This document shows, in pieces, positions 25,808 through 39,607 of a stretch of DNA of 64,000 nucleotides. The translations under genes and the position numbers were made by a program. The notes beneath the pieces were generated by a model. That model worked only from the letters and a program-made list of their open reading frames with translations, had not been told where the DNA came from and did no database searches. This stretch comes from Phaeotremella fagi (taxonomy: Eukaryota > Basidiomycota > Tremellomycetes > Tremellales > Phaeotremellaceae). The stretch is taken from contig BCHU01000008.1 in the NCBI GenBank assembly GCA_001599715.1, forward strand, positions 682,001-746,000, written 5' to 3'. The first letter of the stretch is position 1. Each line of letters opens with the position of its first letter.

Positions 25808-26730
25808 CTAAGCTGAAAGTAAACCTTGAGCTTCTAGATATTCTACGATAATCTTAACAGCTCCGGCAACGTCAACTTGATCAGTTCTAATATGGATCTC
25901 TGGAGCAGTTGGAGCTTCGTAAGGAGCGGAAATACCAGTGAAATCTGTATCACACCTAATCAGCACCCATCGAAAACCCTGAAAAGCCAAAAGACAAACC
26001 TTTGATTTCACCAGCTCTAGCCTTCTTGTATAATCCCTTTGGATCCCTATCCTCTACAACGTTTAATGGGGCATCAACGAACACCTCGATAAATGGAAGA
26101 GGGGGGTTATGCTTTTCGTGCAGTTCTCGAGCTAATTTTCGATCGGAGATGTAGGGCGAGATAAAAGCTGTTAGGGAGAGGGTACATGATGAAGCAAAAA
26201 GTAGCGAGACTTCTCCGATTCTACGGATCTACGGGGATTGTCAGTTTATGGGATATTGGACGGTTGGATGGGACTTACGTTCTCGATTCTTGAGGCTTGG
26301 TCGAATCCGAGATCCTGTTGTTTTGATTAACAACTGAAAAGTAGAGTTACAATGATGCGATACAATCTTACCTTGTTAAGTCCAAATCTAATGTTATCAC
26401 CATCAAGTCTGAAAGCATGTAATCCTTTATGAAGCAAATGTTGTTCCAGAGCGGTTGCGATGGTTGACTAAATGACAGGACAGATTTAGTTTAGTTGATG
26501 GACTTGGACATCGATGCAGACCCACCTTGCCAGATGCACTCAATCCTGTTAACCAGACTGTAGCTCCTTGTTGTTTCAAGAAACCAGCTCTTTCTTGCTG
26601 AGTAACGGCTCCTATTTGGGGTTAGGTCGTGGTTCAACTTGAAGGTATAGTACGGTTCCTCGCTCCTTGCAGCGTGTGAACCATCCTCCTGAAGATACTT
26701 ACCTGGGTGGAATGTGATGTTTGTAGCCAT
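25808..26730 (-). CDS. MET14: Adenylylsulfate (APS) kinase
   Basis: Phosphorylates adenosine 5'-phosphosulfate to PAPS in sulfate assimilation (cytosol). Exons 26730-26703, 26611-26526, 26467-26372, 26314-26279, 26228-26000, 25944-25808; 203 residues, the normal length for a stand-alone fungal enzyme. N-terminus [10 protein letters not shown] and the P-loop GLSASGKST (residues 32-40) are diagnostic, followed by [17 protein letters not shown], the [13 protein letters not shown] helix and FISPYISDR. The conserved [10 protein letters not shown] and [20 protein letters not shown] come next, then PEIHI. The fifth intron uses a GTTTGT donor. The stop is 76 bp from the convergent reductase stop. Confidence 0.95.
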
Positions 26731-27286
26731 TGTTGTTGATTTGTATATGATAAAATAGAATGAAAGAATGAAAGAATATCCACTGAATTACCTACCTCTA
26801 AAACTGAACCTCAAATGAAAATAAAAATCGTCACGTCATCCAATCCGGAATTCGTGATGTAGATAAACACGTGGATTTGCTTCGCTCGTTGGTGCCCCAC
26901 ATAGTTTGCACCAGCGTCCAATTGGTATATTACCTCTGCAGACGTTCTTATTGTTTCCAGCATGAAGCTTGCGCAAAGATGACCTCTCTGAGCAATTCAC
27001 ATTTTGTCCAAAGCGAAGGGGAAAAGGAAGATTCTTGGCATTCAAGTGATCTCTCTCAAATTCTACCCAAACAATGTCCTCCCCACTTGTAACTGGTTCC
27101 AATTAACGGATGTTGGTACTAAATTCCTCGTCAAGTCCTGATTCAGTGCTCGAGATGAATTACATATTCATTCCTAAAGTCATTTTAAAGGCTGCTAGAG
27201 AACGATCTAAGTCATCTCAGAAGTGCATTGCATAGTAGACTCTATTTGACGCTAGCGAGTTGACTCAACAGACACCCTCTTGCGCT
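26731..27286. other. Intergenic region (556 bp)
   Basis: Promoter of APS kinase and 3' flank of the DHODH gene. Short open frames on both strands lack coding character; nothing else was recognised. Confidence 0.5.
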
Positions 27287-29199
27287 TTATACCAATCGCC
27301 TTTGACCGCTTCTAACTTCATTCGCCCATCCATCATCGACAGGTGTAGGAGTGGTCAATACAGCAGGGTTATCAATCACGACAACAGGGTTTAAATCTAT
27401 ACCGGTTACCTGCCCTGTGATACCTTCTATCAATTGTTGACCAGGATCAGTAACTGGTGTTTCGGCGGAATCGATCTGAAGAGTAGAAGAGGAGGATTCA
27501 ACCTGAGCTGGTATCTCTTTCGATTCGACTTCTTCTTTCGTTGCACTTCTATCCTTTGAGTCCAATCCCAAAGCCTGCTCAGCTTGTCTAATGAGATCAC
27601 TGATACTCTCCTTCTCCTGTAAATGTCTAAGCAGCTCTCCCAAATTCTCAGCTTCTTTCTTCACACTTTCACCCATTTTCTTCACCCGATCCTCATCCCA
27701 TCCCATAGTGTTTTCTCCCGTTGCCGATTTCCAATCTTTTCCAATGGTAGATTTCCAAGTTGACCCAAATAATTGTTTTGTAATTTCATCTTTAATGAGT
27801 CGTGGAGTTCCTACACCTCTATAACCGAATGTCGTGTAAACTTGAACGAGTGATGCACCAGCTGCTGCCATTTTGAGAGCGTCTTCACCGGTTGAAATTC
27901 CTCCGCAACCAATTAAAGGTATTGAGGGAGGTAAAAGTGGTCGTAGAGTTCTCAAAGCGTGTAGAGCATATGGGAACAATGGTGCCCCCGATAAACCACC
28001 GATTTGACTTTGATTTGCTAAAATATCAGATTTTGATGACACGACAAACTTACCAGACTTCAAACCCAAACCCTGTCTTTGTATGGTAGTATTACTAATG
28101 ATCACACCTTCCACGCCTGATTTTCTGACAGCAATAGCAACGTCACTTAACTCATCCTCACTCAAATCACTTGCGACCTTGACAGCGATTTTCGGTAATC
28201 CACTAGCGTCCGTGATTCTATTTCTTTCCTCTACGACATCTCTAAGCAGTCTCTCTAAGATCTCACGACCCTGCAAAGCTCTTAATCCGGGTGTATTTGG
28301 ACTTGATACGTTGATAACGACAACGTCAGCGTAGGGACCTAATAACCTGACTCCCTTGACGTAATCTTCGTTGGAATCGGCGGGTGAAGTTTTGTTTTTT
28401 CCAAGATTGACAGCTAAGAGTTGACCTGGTCTGAGTGATCTTGGAAGGGAGCTTGGTGGTAGTGGATTCAATGGAAGAGGCGAGGGGAATAATGATGGAT
28501 GAGATTGAGAGAATACTAATAATCTTGAACGAAGTCTTCCTAGAGTCTGAGCGTGACCTAGAGAGTTGAAGCCATATCGATTGATAGCTGCTTTGTCCTC
28601 CTCCAATCTAAAGAAACGAGGTTTGGGATTACCAGGCTATACATCAGCGTCATCCGTTTTAAAACTCACCTGAGGCTGAGGAGTGACACTACCTATTTCC
28701 ACATAACCGAAACCAAGATCGAATAATCCATCAATAGCTTCTCCATCTTTGTCGAATCCAGCAGCGATACCAACAGGATTTTTAAGGCTCATTCCAAACA
28801 GCTACAAACATTTCAGTACAGATCAATTCAACCACCCACCTCAGCTTGAAGTTCTGGACCGTCAACACCCATATCCCTAGGTCTGGCCCATGAGCTCAAT
28901 CCTAGAAGTCTAATGGCTAATCGATGACCTTGTTCAGGATCCGCAACAAGTCTTATGATAGGCATGGCTACGTGTTCATGTACAAGTGATCTCGTGTCGT
29001 AGTAATAGGCTATAAGCAATGCTGATCCAGATAAAAGAAGGGTTGCTGAAGCGAAACGTCGAACTGGGGACGAAGTTGAAGAAGAAGCATAGCGATAGGA
29101 ATGATTTGCTGAGGGTTTGGAGTGAGATATTGGGCGAGTGGACGAACGTAGGAGTTGCGTTGAACGCTGAAGAGGATTCCGGAGGAAGACTCTGGACAT
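27287..29199 (-). CDS. Dihydroorotate dehydrogenase (quinone), class 2, mitochondrial, with long C-terminal tail
   Basis: Fourth step of pyrimidine synthesis, oxidising dihydroorotate with ubiquinone at the inner mitochondrial membrane. Exons 29199-28840, 28801-28670, 28636-27287; 613 residues. The start at 29199 was chosen because it gives an Arg/Ser-rich presequence ([13 protein letters not shown]); an in-frame ATG 54 nt upstream is acidic and less suitable. A single membrane helix ([16 protein letters not shown], ~residues 52-67) precedes the barrel: [40 protein letters not shown] with the class 2 serine base, and LIGCGGIS plus [10 protein letters not shown] for FMN phosphate. Beyond residue ~455 an acidic, Ser/Thr-rich tail of ~155 residues follows, absent from standard class 2 enzymes. 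Divergent from COG3 with 202 bp between starts. Confidence 0.93.
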
Positions 29200-29401
29200 T
29201 TTCTCTCTTTTTACGATGATGATTTCTTGATTTCTTTGATTTAACTTTTCCATTAAGGAGTAGTTCGAGGAAATGTCAGGCTCACACGGTGTCTTGTAAC
29301 TTGCTGTCAGGCACACTGTACGCGCAGTGATTCGAAGATCCCAATTCTGAAGATCCAATTACTGGCATATTTTTATAGACATATTCATAGAGATAGACAC
29401 C
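29200..29401. promoter_or_regulatory. Divergent promoter, DHODH / COG3
   Basis: Only 202 bp between the two ATGs, so both promoters and leaders overlap or are very short. Confidence 0.4.
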
Positions 29402-32400
29402 ATGTCTCGTTCGTCAACCCCAGTGATAGGAGGAAGGAAACCTCCTTTTCATTCTTCACTAAACTTGACGACCACCAACTCATCCTCGAACAACATTTCA
29501 AGGAGTTCAACACCGACTTTATCTCGACCCGTGATATCTCTCGAGGAATGGGAAAAGAAAGCCCCATTAAACGATGAACAACTGCAGAGTATCGCCTTAG
29601 TGAAAGAGGTATATGGTGAACGACCTTTACCTGAGAAAGTACGTTCTTGTCGGCTTGATCCTGTATACTTATTTTCTGCAGTTTACGAAACCCGAATCTT
29701 CTGCTCAAGCAGTTGCATCCTCCTCGAGACCTGTTACACCACCTCAAGCCTTACGAAAACATCTAAACAACCTTGTATCACCTTCACCATCTCGTTCCAG
29801 ACCTATTTCACCCTATGGAACAGCAGTTACTGGATCTCCAGGTTATTCACATTCTTTATTAGCGAATTCAACCGTCCTTCGACCACAGATTATCGTTACA
29901 CCTCAACAGTTTCATGATCATTTTACAGCTTTGACGCTTAGGACTGAACATGAACAGGACAGTTTATATCGTGATCATTTAGCTGAGATTGTTGGATTAA
30001 GAGAGAAATGTGATGCTTTGATTGAATTGCTTAAAGCTGGAGAAGGGGAGGTTGGGGAGATGTTGAAGTGTCTTGAATATGTTGAAGAGAGGAGTGAAAG
30101 TTTGAGAGGGGCTTGTGAAGACCTATTGGAAGAGCAGGTGAGTTTTTTTTATTTGACTGCGAGCTGAGATAATTAGACCCATCTCCTTACACACACTTCT
30201 CACATCGCACATCGACTTACCTTCTTCACCTTCCTCGAAACGGCACAAAGACTTCTGAACAATCCCGGGAACAATCTTGTTCTTAGTGACGATTTCCTAC
30301 CGATGGTCAGAAGATTGGAGGAATGTATAGGATATCTACGAGAACATGTGAGTTCATTCTCAAAACCGCTTTACTGAAACAATAACAGCGTGATTTCAAA
30401 GACGCCGAGCTGTATTTGATCAGATATCAACAATGTATGACTCGAAGTATGACTTTGATTAAATTACATTTCGTCGCCTCAATTCGTACTTTGGGAACCG
30501 AAGTTAGCAAGAGAATGATCGACAAGGTAGGTACTTCATCCTCTTTCCAGTTAAGTCCTAACGATTCGAAAGTCACTATCCGAAACTGCATCTCAAGCTC
30601 TACTTTACACCAAATTCGCTTCTCTCTCGCCAACTTTGCGACCACTCATCGCAGAACTGGAACAAAGAGTAATCGCCAATCCCGACGAGTTAGCTGCTTT
30701 ACTTACCGAGTGTCATACGGCCTGGGTGGGAACGAGACAGAGTCTGATGGGTGGAAGAGTCGCTGAAGAGGTTGCAAGAATGGATCCGGCGAGAACTGAT
30801 CTTGTTGAATTGGTAGGTTGACCTGAAATAACCATCACTGACGACTTAGACACGTGCAGGATGTAGTTATCTCAAGCAAACTTCTTTGGATGAATTCAAT
30901 TTGTTCAAACATTTCTTCTTATCAGGAGAATCGCAATTATAGTGAGTTTTCGATTTGGTATTTGGTCTGACACAATAGTTCTTTCCTTGAAACTCTTTGT
31001 GACCATCTATACGACCATGTCAGACCTCGAATTCTACATGAACCTTCTCTATCAGTTCTATGTGAAGTCTGTACTGTGCTTCAAGCTTTAATGGTCCAAG
31101 ACGTTACCCAACTTGATGAAGATTACGATCCAGATCAAATGATTGAATCACCTGTTTCAACTCCTGGATTGAATTTTGGCGCCGCCGACGAGTACTTCTT
31201 ATCACCGATGACGATTCAGAGACCAGCAATGGGAAGAAGACGATCATCCCAACAAATTATCTCAAGGAAAACATCCAGCGCCTCTCTGTTCACTAGAAGG
31301 GAATCCACCATGGCTCAGAACAATGATCAATACAGAGATAAACCAAGAAAACCACTTGGTAGATTACACACTGAAGTCTTACTTCGAATGGTCCTTCAAG
31401 ACGCACAAACGAGATTAGTCTTCAGAGCTCAAGCCGTGTTACAAGGTGATGTCATGTATTATGCTCCTAAGGATGGTGATTTAGATTATCCCGAGAAGTT
31501 GGAGGGTGGTAAGTACTTTCGTTTTCAGATCTGAAATTGAATTGACAATGGGATAGCTCCCAAAGGTCCTCTCGTTCAACGATTCTCAAGTTTCGCTATT
31601 GAAGATGATGACGATGACTTACCTGCGTTCATGCATCTCCCACCTGCGGAATCTCAAGAAAGCTGGTATCCATCTTTAAGAAACACTTTACGGATCTTAG
31701 CATCACTTTATTCATATGTTGATGTAAGTCGCATTTGATTCTGGCGGTTATATCAGTCAACTGATCTATCGTAGACGATCGTTTTCGAAGATCTAGCTCA
31801 AGAAGCTGTTATCACTTGTAGAAAATCTTTATCGTCAGCATCAGAGTTGATTTCAAGTAAACCTGATAAGAAAATGGATGGAAGGTTGTTCTTAGTTCGA
31901 CATCTACTTATTCTCAAAGAAATGACTGGTGGTTTAGATTTGGGTAGTACGAAACGTCAAAAGGAATGGGCTGGAATTACGGGTTGGTTACAGCTTATCA
32001 ATAAGAATGTTTGAGCTGGTATTAACAACACTTGTAGACTTTTTGAGATCTTTATTGGAAAACGCTACTTCTATGCTAGGTTATGGACGCGGATCAATTG
32101 TTCGTGGGAACGATTCAGCTGACGCAAGAACCGTGAGTCAAATTGTCAAGTACCTATATCGATAAAATCCAACTTAAATAAAAACAGGACGTCGACAGAG
32201 AACTAAAAAGAGTTTGCGAAGAATTGATAAATCAATGTTCAACAAAAGCTGTTGAACCCCTTCAACAATTTTTAGACGAATGCACGAATTATCTTTCCAA
32301 TCGTGTACCCACGTCTCAAACAGATGGACCATCGATAAACGGTGGTGACCCCTCAGGATCCGGATCAGATCTTTCAAATCAATCGTTCGCAACTCCAACC

Positions 32401-32726
32401 AAAGTTTTGGAATGTCATGAACTCTTCCGAAATTCGCTTTGCGACGTTGTTGGCTCTTGGGAAAAAAGATTGGAATTGTATTTACAAGATGGTGAGACTG
32501 TTCGGGTGTTGATTCCACCTACCTATGTAAGTACCACATCGCTTCTTCAAGTTGAAATGAGATTGGTCACTGACAAGATAATTTTTTACAGAACAGTATC
32601 ATTGAATCTTATAGAAGTTTTCATGATCTCATCAGATCTGAGTACGATTTCACGACGGCTGCTTCTATCATGACTCCATCTGCTGTTTTATCTTTACTCA
32701 ACCAAAGGAAGGCCGGATCGAAATGA
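29402..32726 (+). CDS. COG3: Conserved oligomeric Golgi complex subunit 3
   Basis: Lobe A subunit of the COG tethering complex for retrograde intra-Golgi vesicles. Exons 29402-29638, 29682-30137, 30177-30347, 30389-30526, 30573-30812, 30850-30941, 30979-31508, 31557-31723, 31775-31982, 32038-32132, 32188-32526, 32592-32726; 935 residues. After a Ser/Thr-rich N-terminus, coiled-coil helices (~residues 170-235) lead into the Sec34 signature HIAHRLTFFTFLETAQRLLN. Downstream blocks YLIRYQQCMTRSMTLIKLHF, YSFLETLCDHLYDHVRPRIL, and LHTEVLLRMVLQDAQTRLVF are typical of COG3. The exon 9 donor is GTTGGT, required by frame. Stop lies 140 bp from the convergent SRP54 stop. Confidence 0.93.
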
Positions 32727-32866
32727 TTGCAAAGTAAAAATACTGGTGTTGGATGAATAATATCAATGCATTGAATTTGATTATATTGACTAAATTTGAA
32801 TGTCTCTTTTTGTGAGACAAGATTATCAAGAAGTGGTGATGAAATCGCTATACCTCGATTGTCGAA

Positions 32867-35398
<2,532 letters not shown>

Positions 35399-35671
35399 TT
35401 TGATTGATTTGAGTTGATTCTGAGGTGCTGTTTAGTGATTGTTATTGTGATTTTAGTGGGATATTCACAGAATGATTGGTTAATTTGAGTACAGTTCCAA
35501 GGTCACACGAAGACATCGACAACAGAAAATAGGCGTGCACAAAAGAGTCAGCTGTTTGGGCAGTGGGCGCGCCTAATCAATATCCAGCAACGCGTTAAAG
35601 CTTAACGCTGCCAGCATGCAATGTCCATCCACCATATCACCATTCATAAACATCTAATCTCAACAACAAAA
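35399..35671. promoter_or_regulatory. Divergent promoter, SRP54 / Yip1-family gene
   Basis: 273 bp between two divergent ATGs of secretory-pathway genes; GC-rich GGGCGCGCC near 35565 in otherwise AT-rich DNA. No site can be named with confidence. Confidence 0.4.
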
Positions 35672-36832
35672 ATGTCATACAATCCGGTATCGAATCCACC
35701 TCCACAGATAATGTAGGTTATACAAATTCTCCCACATAGAGAATCAAACCTAACCTATCCCAGCCAAGCAGATGATGAAGATTTAGAATCCCTCTCTTTC
35801 TCTCATCCTTCAACATCAGCACCCCCACCTTCACGTTCACCTCTACCTAGCTCCAATGCTCAATCAACATCTAATAATCCAGGTCTATCTGGAAAAATCG
35901 GATCAACCAATGCACCGAAATCAAAGAAAAGTACTACTTGGGGTGTGAAGACTGAAACCAGATACACTGGGGAATCGACTTTGGATGAACCTGTTTCTGC
36001 CACTATCGTAAGCTATTTTCAGCTGTCATTCAGACACAACATCAGACACTGATGGATTTTCAGATGAGAGATCTGAATTCTATCTATGCTAAATTGTTGC
36101 AAGTGCTCTACCCTCCTAAAGGTGGAAACAATCAACTTCTTCGGTTAGTTGGTTAAATAGTTAGAGTACGTCAACTGATCTCCCTATAGTGATTGGGATC
36201 TCTGGGGACCTTTGGTGATCTGTTTATCTTTAGCTATCATCCTTTCGGTTGAGGTAAGTATTTGTCATGTCTTGATTGTCATGTCGATATCTCAGCTCAT
36301 CATTGTTGTCAGTCGCCTAAAGATCAATCAATGCAGGTGTTCTCGTTGGTTGTAACTTTGGTGACTATTGGATCGGTCGTCGTTACTGTCAACAGTAAAT
36401 TGCTCGGTGGAAAGGTGTAAGTATTGCAATCTTTGAATAAGGTGTGACAGTACTAATCAAATTCAATACAGCTCGTTCTTCCAAAGTCTTGTAAGTTGGG
36501 AGCCGTACACGAAGGGCGACCAAACAACTGACAACTAACAGTGTGTTCTGGGGTATGCTCTTGCCCCCCTACTACTCGCTTCAATAATCGCTCTCCTACT
36601 ACACAACCTATTCGTCAGAGTACCAATAAGTTTAGCAGCCTGGGCATGGAGTGTGTGGGGTAAGTGTCCCCCAATCGGTTAGATGTGTTTGAAACTGATT
36701 AATGGCTTGAACCGTAAAGCTTCAATGAATTTTTTTGGAGGAACCCGTTTACCGGAATCAAGAACGTTCTTAGCCGTGTACCCGTTATGTTTGTTCTTCT
36801 TCGTTTTGGCTTGGATGATCATGATTCAATAG
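35672..36832 (+). CDS. Yip1-domain Golgi/ER membrane protein (YIPF6/Yip4-like)
   Basis: Five-helix membrane protein that interacts with Rab GTPases in ER-Golgi traffic. Exons 35672-35712, 35764-36007, 36064-36143, 36190-36253, 36313-36416, 36472-36490, 36542-36659, 36720-36832; 260 residues. A hydrophilic, Ser/Pro-rich N-terminus ends at ETRYTGESTLDEPVSATIMR, then the Yip domain: DLNSIYAKLLQVLYPP, RDWDLWGPLVICLSLAI, the PKDQSMQVFSLV helix, QSLCVLGYALAPLLLASII, and a final LAVYPLCLFFFVLAWMIM at the very C-terminus, as in YIPF6-type proteins. Exon 6 is 19 nt. Shares a promoter with SRP54. Confidence 0.9.
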
Positions 36833-37520
36833 AGTAGTTAGAGTAGGTAGATTTGAAGTTACGAGAGTCGTATATGTAAATGGTTGAAATGACGTGCTAG
36901 ACGAACTTGACCAAAGTAGACGCGACCATTTAATCGTTGGATATCAAGATTTCGGTTTGTCAGAGTTGCCAAGGAGTCCATTGGATGATAAGGAAGGGTG
37001 TGAATCCACCTCGTCCTCTTCTGCTCACTCTCATTACCAAGTTATCCACTTGTACCTGTCTCAAACACCGTTAAGTTTTAGATCCGAGACACAATCGAAT
37101 ACTCAAGGTCTTTGGAATCTATCGGTAGCTAATCCGCTGAGTCACAGCAGTCCCCATTCCCAACGGAGAAGAAAAGTGCAACAAAATTGAAGCTTAAAAC
37201 CTAATTACAATCGTTCTGACCCGACATATCGTAAACATCCGTCCGGATACTTTCAACTACTTAGTTCTTTGTGGCTGAAATGGAACATTTCATAAATTAA
37301 ACACTTGTTTTATGTTGTCGCACTCGTCTTGGTTTGATGTTTGATTACCGTTTTGTAGGGGCCTTCAATGGAAAAAGCTGTTTAGAAGGCGGGGTACAGT
37401 AGCTTCGCTAAGACATCGCCGTCTGATCATGATTGTTGACATTACATATAAGTAAGTAGTGTAAGCTGGTTGATGAAACTTTCCCATCTTTCACCTTCCT
37501 TCCAAGTTTTACGTCTGAAA
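36833..37520. other. Intergenic region (688 bp)
   Basis: 3' flank of the Yip1-family gene and promoter of the secreted protein. A 98-codon open frame at 36894-37190 has no coding character beyond its length. Confidence 0.5.
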
Positions 37521-38141
37521 ATGCGGTTCTCAACTTCAATTCCATTGATACTTTTACAAAGTATGCTCGCGATCGCCAAACCAGTTTCAACACCGACCGA
37601 GAAATCTGATTCATTGTCATTACCCAACGAAATCACGATAGAAGATTACTACACCCCCAACCTGATGGCAGAACTTGCCGAAATTCAAGTCTCGATAGGT
37701 GATACACCGCAAACGAATGCTCAGAGAATAGCGAGAGGTGAACCACTCTTACCGCCAAAGATTCGAATTCCACCCAAACCCATTAAAAACAGAGTGAACG
37801 AGAACCAAATCAAAAGATTGAATCGACGTCAGGATCCAACTAACCCATCTTCGGTTCCAGGTCAAGAATTCACCTGCCCAGGCGATAAACCCTTCGCCAA
37901 CTGTTGTCAATCACAGGCTAGTGATGGTACTTCTGGTAGTGACTGTTCCTTCACTTTTGGTTCCTACAATGTTCAGACTTGGTTAGTTTCTTTCTTCGGA
38001 TCGATTTGTGAAAATTGTGACTGGAGGGCTGACCCTAAATCTCTTAGCTCACCTGGTTACAATGCTTTATGTTGTAACCTAGTTATTCTGGTTAATGGAA
38101 ATGGAATGTACACGGCAGGAGGCTGTTCATACGGTTATTAG
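37521..38141 (+). CDS. Secreted cysteine-rich preproprotein, unknown function
   Basis: Not recognised as a known family. Single exon, 206 residues; the ATG at 37521 was preferred to one at 37470 because it gives a clean signal peptide (MRFSTSIPLILLQSMLAIAKP). The region to ~residue 115 is charged with no Cys and holds a TNAQRIARGEPLLPPK segment, a type of motif common in basidiomycete secreted proteins. A dibasic site (RLNRRQD, ~residue 118) fits Kex2 processing. The mature ~85-90 residues contain nine Cys spaced C-x8-CC-x12-C-x20-C-x2-C-x17-CC-x16-C, with two CC doublets as in hydrophobins but one extra Cys. No GPI signal. Cell-surface protein or effector are possible roles (inference). Confidence 0.75.
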   Translation: MRFSTSIPLILLQSMLAIAKPVSTPTEKSDSLSLPNEITIEDYYTPNLMAELAEIQVSIGDTPQTNAQRIARGEPLLPPKIRIPPKPIKNRVNENQIKRLNRRQDPTNPSSVPGQEFTCPGDKPFANCCQSQASDGTSGSDCSFTFGSYNVQTWLVSFFGSICENCDWRADPKSLSSPGYNALCCNLVILVNGNGMYTAGGCSYGY

Positions 38142-38343
38142 ATACATACTGTAAATCTTTGGGTAAATTAGTCAGGACATTTCTATTTTTGGGATCTCAT
38201 ATTTCCGATTTCGTCTTCTGCTAGAGGTTGGGTTTGATGGATTACTTGCTATACATGAACAGAATACACTGAAGTCTCGTGAATGAATTTTGGAAACATT
38301 ACATTTATATACGATACAAAACAAAAACACTTTCTCCTCCTTT

Positions 38344-38885
38344 TCAACGCAACCACTTTGGATTTCTCTGCGCGATCCAATCCTTCATCTCCTGTTCTGT
38401 CATTTCCTCCTCAAAATAACCACAATGAATCTCACTCATCTTTGAGGCGTGGGCCTTAGCATATTTACCGAGACTATCATGTTTATCGGACCAGGTGTGG
38501 ACCCATTTGATGATGTCGTTGGAGAGAACCGATTGGTCCATATTTTCAGTCTGCCAAGAGGTACTACAGTTGTCTGAAAGTTTATGAGTTGATTTGTCGA
38601 AGACCATTGCGTAAGTAACCCATTCGATTGTTCTCTTCTCGGAAGGGGACCGGCACCGTGACAGAGTACCCATGGTTCCGAGCTGGATGTAGAACTCGGC
38701 TGTATCGAAGTAATGAAGCGATACCGTCTCTATATCGGTATCACTATGATTTTCAATGTCAGCATAAACAACTGATTATACAATGAAAACCTTGCCTACC
38801 GTACGTATCTATCTTTGCTAACCTTCCATCCTTCACATCCTTCAACAGGAGTAGCATTGGATAGGTAATCTTTACTAGTAGGCAT
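38344..38885 (-). CDS. Small hypothetical protein
   Basis: Not recognised. Exon 2 (38771-38344) is a clear open frame with charged, non-repetitive composition; exon 1 (38885-38837) begins MPTSKDYLSNATPVEG. Joining them in frame requires a weak GTGAAG donor at 38836; the better-looking GTTAGC at 38822 breaks the frame. The result is 158 residues without signal peptide or membrane helix, ending in MTEQEMKDWIAQRNPKWLR. The 5' end should be treated as provisional. Confidence 0.45.
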
Positions 38886-39607
38886 TATGCTTATGTTGAT
38901 GTTATGAAATGAAGAGAAAAAATTGAAGTGACAAAATGAGTGGCAAAAGGTTGATAAAATTTGGAAAGTTGGGGGAAAAGATGAAGAAAAAAAACAGGTG
39001 TACTTCCTGAATCTCCTTGACTTATACTCAAGAATCCCTCAGCCTTCCTACAATTTCTGTGGAAAATGAATGGATCTCCATTTCGTTGGTTTAACCTTTG
39101 TTGTTGATGTTTTTGTAAATATCAAAGGAGGTCTTATTACCCCCGATTAAAGCCTATGATCTCTTGTGGTTTGTCTAGAGTTATATAAGGTGTCTCTAGG
39201 AGGTGCTTCCTCTATGCCGCGGGAAGGTATTGGTTCTTTAAGATTTCGTATGATAATTGGTGAGCGCTGAATTGGAATCTCGATATCTCACTTTGATAAG
39301 CTGCTTTTGTCGTAGGAACTTTATGGTACAGCGAGGATTCTTGGAGGTATTCCTGTGAGACTGAAACCCTTCCTGACGCATCTTGGGTCTACAAATGTTC
39401 CAGGCTTTCGACAACAATACTTACGAGTAGAGATAACAAGTTACTGTAACAACGCCTCGCTGACCATTGATTCGCCACAGTTGTGCAATTACGTTATATG
39501 ATGGTCCAGTCAACTTCAATCAGATCCGTTTCACTTCAGCTTGGTTTCATCCACCATGCTTTCCTTTTCATATCAATTTTGATTCAAGATAAAGATATAA
39601 AATCACC
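38886..39607. other. Intergenic region (722 bp)
   Basis: Divergent spacer between the small hypothetical gene and the DUF1917-like gene; holds both promoters. AT-rich with a purine run (38980-39000). No gene recognised. Confidence 0.5.

Noticed and set aside
36894..37190. 98-codon plus-strand ORF after the Yip1-family gene
   Set aside because: No family resemblance, no splice context, and it lies in the expected 3' UTR of the Yip1-family gene.
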